Positions 13,793 to 15,407 of a stretch of 15,407 bases of DNA are shown here, in pieces. The notes beneath the pieces are model-generated. The model was given only the letters and a program-made list of their open reading frames with translations. It did no database searches and was not told the origin of the DNA. The position numbers and the translations under genes were made by a program. The stretch's first letter is position 1. Each line of letters opens with the position of its first letter. Source of the stretch: Candidatus Sungbacteria bacterium RIFCSPHIGHO2_01_FULL_50_25 (GTDB lineage Bacteria; Patescibacteriota; Minisyncoccia; Sungbacterales; HO2-52-23); assembly GCA_001822215.1 (NCBI GenBank), contig MHQD01000021.1:1-15407 (forward strand). Reading direction: 5' to 3'.

Positions 13793-15407
13793 GTGCGAAT
13801 AGAGGAGGGACAACTCAAGGCTTTTTTGCTTGATTCGGGCCTCATAAAACCCGAAGACCTCAAAAAGGCGGAAGCAGAAGCGAAAAGCGGGAAAAAGGCG
13901 TTTCGCGACATTGTGATTGACAAGGGATATATTCCGGAGACCGATATGAGGCGCCTCGAGGCATATATTCTCGGCATACCCTTTGTTGATCTTGCCAAAG
14001 AGACAATAGACCCCGAGGTCTTGCAGATTATTCCCGAGGCAATTGCGCGAAAAAACAACATCATTGCATTCAAGAAATCGGGCAAAGACCTGCAGGTTGC
14101 GATGCTCGATACTGACGATATCCAGTCCATTGAGTTCATCAGGAAGAAAACGAATATGAAAGTGCTTCCGCGGCTTACGACCCCCGAGTCAATGAAGCAC
14201 GTCCTTCTGCAATATCAAAAATCTCTTGAGGCGGAATTCGGAGATATCATCAAGACGGAAACCAGCGCCGCTCTTGAAGTCGCGCGCGACGGGAAAGAAG
14301 AGGGAGACGTGGATGATTTGAAAAAGCTCGCCGAAGATCTACCCGTCGTAAGAATCGTCGATACGCTTTTGAGGCACGCCATTTTGCAAAGCGCGTCCGA
14401 CATTCATATCGAGCCGATGGAAAAAGAGGTGCTCGTTCGGTATCGTCTTGACGGCATTTTGCACGACGCGATGGTGCTTCCGAAGCAGATTGCGCCGGGC
14501 ATTGTTGCGCGAATCAAGGTCATGTCGAATTTGAAGCTCGATGAGCACCGACTTCCGCAAGACGGCCGGTTTAAGATCGAGACCCCGGAGTACAAGCTTT
14601 CGTTTCGCGTTTCGATTCTTCCGGTGTTTGAAGGGGAGAAAATCGTCATGCGGCTTTTGCCGGAAAATATCAAGGGGTTTTCTTTGGAAGATCTCGGGTT
14701 TTGGGGCATCAACCTTGATCGGATTCATCGCGCGATCAGGCGCCCCACGGGCATCATCCTTGCAACCGGTCCCACCGGTTCCGGGAAAACAACGACGCTC
14801 TATACGATTCTTGAAATGCTCAATATCCCCGGAGTCAATATTTCGACGGTCGAAGATCCGATTGAATACCGGATCCCGCGGATTAACCAGACGCAGGTGC
14901 GGCCCGATATCGGCCTTACGTTCGCTTCCGGACTCCGTTCGCTCTTGCGCCAAGATCCGGATATCCTCATGGTGGGCGAGATCCGCGACAATGAAACCGC
15001 GTCACTCGCAATCAATGCCGCGCTTACCGGACACCTCGTTCTTTCCACGCTTCATACGAATTCCGCGTCAGGCGCTCTCCCTCGCCTCATCGATATGAAA
15101 ATCGAGCCCTTTCTCATCGCGTCAACCGTAAACGCCATCATCGCGCAGCGCCTTGTGAGACGCGTATGCCCGGAGCACGACTCCTACAAGCTCACTAAGG
15201 ATGAAATAAAAAGCATGGAAAAAGACATTCAGGTTGAGCGGGTTTTGGATATGCTCGTGAAAGAAAAGATCGTTCCCGCAGGGTCTTCGTTCGGCGATAT
15301 TGAATTGGCGCGTCCGAAAAAGAGCGAGATGTGCGCTGACGGATATAAAGGAAGGATGGGGATTCACGAGGTCATCAATGTTTCAGAATCGATAAAGGAA
15401 CTCATCG
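13793..15407 (+). CDS. pilB: Type IV pilus assembly / type II secretion ATPase, PilB/GspE family (3' partial)
   Basis: This cytoplasmic hexameric ATPase powers pilus extension or pseudopilus assembly. The frame opens at 13781 after a stop; GTG at 13793 is the best start because QLKAFLLDSGLI follows, as in the family's N-terminus. A GAGGAGG at 13802-13808 is inside the frame and has no start codon at the right distance. The 538 visible codons run off the right edge. The MshEN-type N-domain covers about 1-150, then the ATPase core: Walker A GPTGSGKT (326-333), RQDPDILMVGEIRD (about 386-399, Asp box and Walker B) and GHLVLSTLHT (about 413, His box). The usual two CxxC pairs of the zinc-binding region are degraded: only Cys459 (CPEH) and Cys514 (EMCADGYKGR) are seen. 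PilB versus GspE cannot be settled without the neighbours. Confidence 0.95.
   Translation, partial: MRIEEGQLKAFLLDSGLIKPEDLKKAEAEAKSGKKAFRDIVIDKGYIPETDMRRLEAYILGIPFVDLAKETIDPEVLQIIPEAIARKNNIIAFKKSGKDLQVAMLDTDDIQSIEFIRKKTNMKVLPRLTTPESMKHVLLQYQKSLEAEFGDIIKTETSAALEVARDGKEEGDVDDLKKLAEDLPVVRIVDTLLRHAILQSASDIHIEPMEKEVLVRYRLDGILHDAMVLPKQIAPGIVARIKVMSNLKLDEHRLPQDGRFKIETPEYKLSFRVSILPVFEGEKIVMRLLPENIKGFSLEDLGFWGINLDRIHRAIRRPTGIILATGPTGSGKTTTLYTILEMLNIPGVNISTVEDPIEYRIPRINQTQVRPDIGLTFASGLRSLLRQDPDILMVGEIRDNETASLAINAALTGHLVLSTLHTNSASGALPRLIDMKIEPFLIASTVNAIIAQRLVRRVCPEHDSYKLTKDEIKSMEKDIQVERVLDMLVKEKIVPAGSSFGDIELARPKKSEMCADGYKGRMGIHEVINVSESIKELI

Noticed and set aside
13549..14139. The full 196-codon minus-strand frame as one gene
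   Set aside because: Its N-terminal half is antisense to conserved pilB sequence and looks like a shadow; only the part within the intergenic gap reads like protein, and that is reported as a finding.

Overview
The window looks like one bacterial contig, probably from Candidate Phyla Radiation / Patescibacteria (Parcubacteria-like). This is inferred from gene style, not proven. Many starts lack a clear Shine-Dalgarno, NusA has a charged N-domain insert, and a PilB-type ATPase lies beside a short histidine kinase and a lone receiver protein. There are no rRNA, tRNA, CRISPR or transposase genes. Both ends cut through genes: recG at the left edge and a pilB-like gene at the right. The left edge also carries a perfect 42-bp tandem duplication that may be an assembly artefact.

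Layout. Positions 3-1895 (+) hold recG. It converges on a minus-strand block running from 11857 down to 1902. Read in transcription order, that block is nusA, hppA (membrane pyrophosphatase), tig (trigger factor), clpP, htrA, a Pup-ligase/depupylase (PafA/Dop) homologue, and a membrane GT2 glycosyltransferase. nusA has a near-consensus sigma70-type promoter (TTGACA, 17 bp, TATACT) and a GNRA-capped hairpin at the start of its leader. nusA-hppA-tig-clpP look like one operon, with gaps of 25 and 5 nt and then an ATGA overlap, ending at a stem-loop with T-runs on both sides. htrA has its own extended -10 promoter. The PafA/Dop gene has a promoter candidate, a Shine-Dalgarno and a textbook UUCG-loop terminator. 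From 12036 rightwards the plus strand carries a two-TM histidine kinase, a stand-alone receiver, and the 5' part of a PilB/GspE-like ATPase. Two hairpin-rich intergenic stretches separate these three genes.

How it fits together. The minus-strand block is rich in protein quality control: a nascent-chain chaperone (trigger factor), a cytosolic protease (ClpP), an envelope protease (HtrA) and an enzyme of the Pup-conjugation family. hppA adds pyrophosphate-driven ion pumping, and its sequence predicts the K+-independent type. The plus-strand block suggests signalling next to type IV pilus or secretion machinery.

The most notable point is the PafA/Dop homologue. It keeps the family's active-site motifs, yet no Pup-like modifier, proteasome subunit or Mpa/ARC ATPase is visible in the window. 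Next in interest are the structured, composition-shifted gap before pilB (13564-13792) and the hairpin in the nusA leader.
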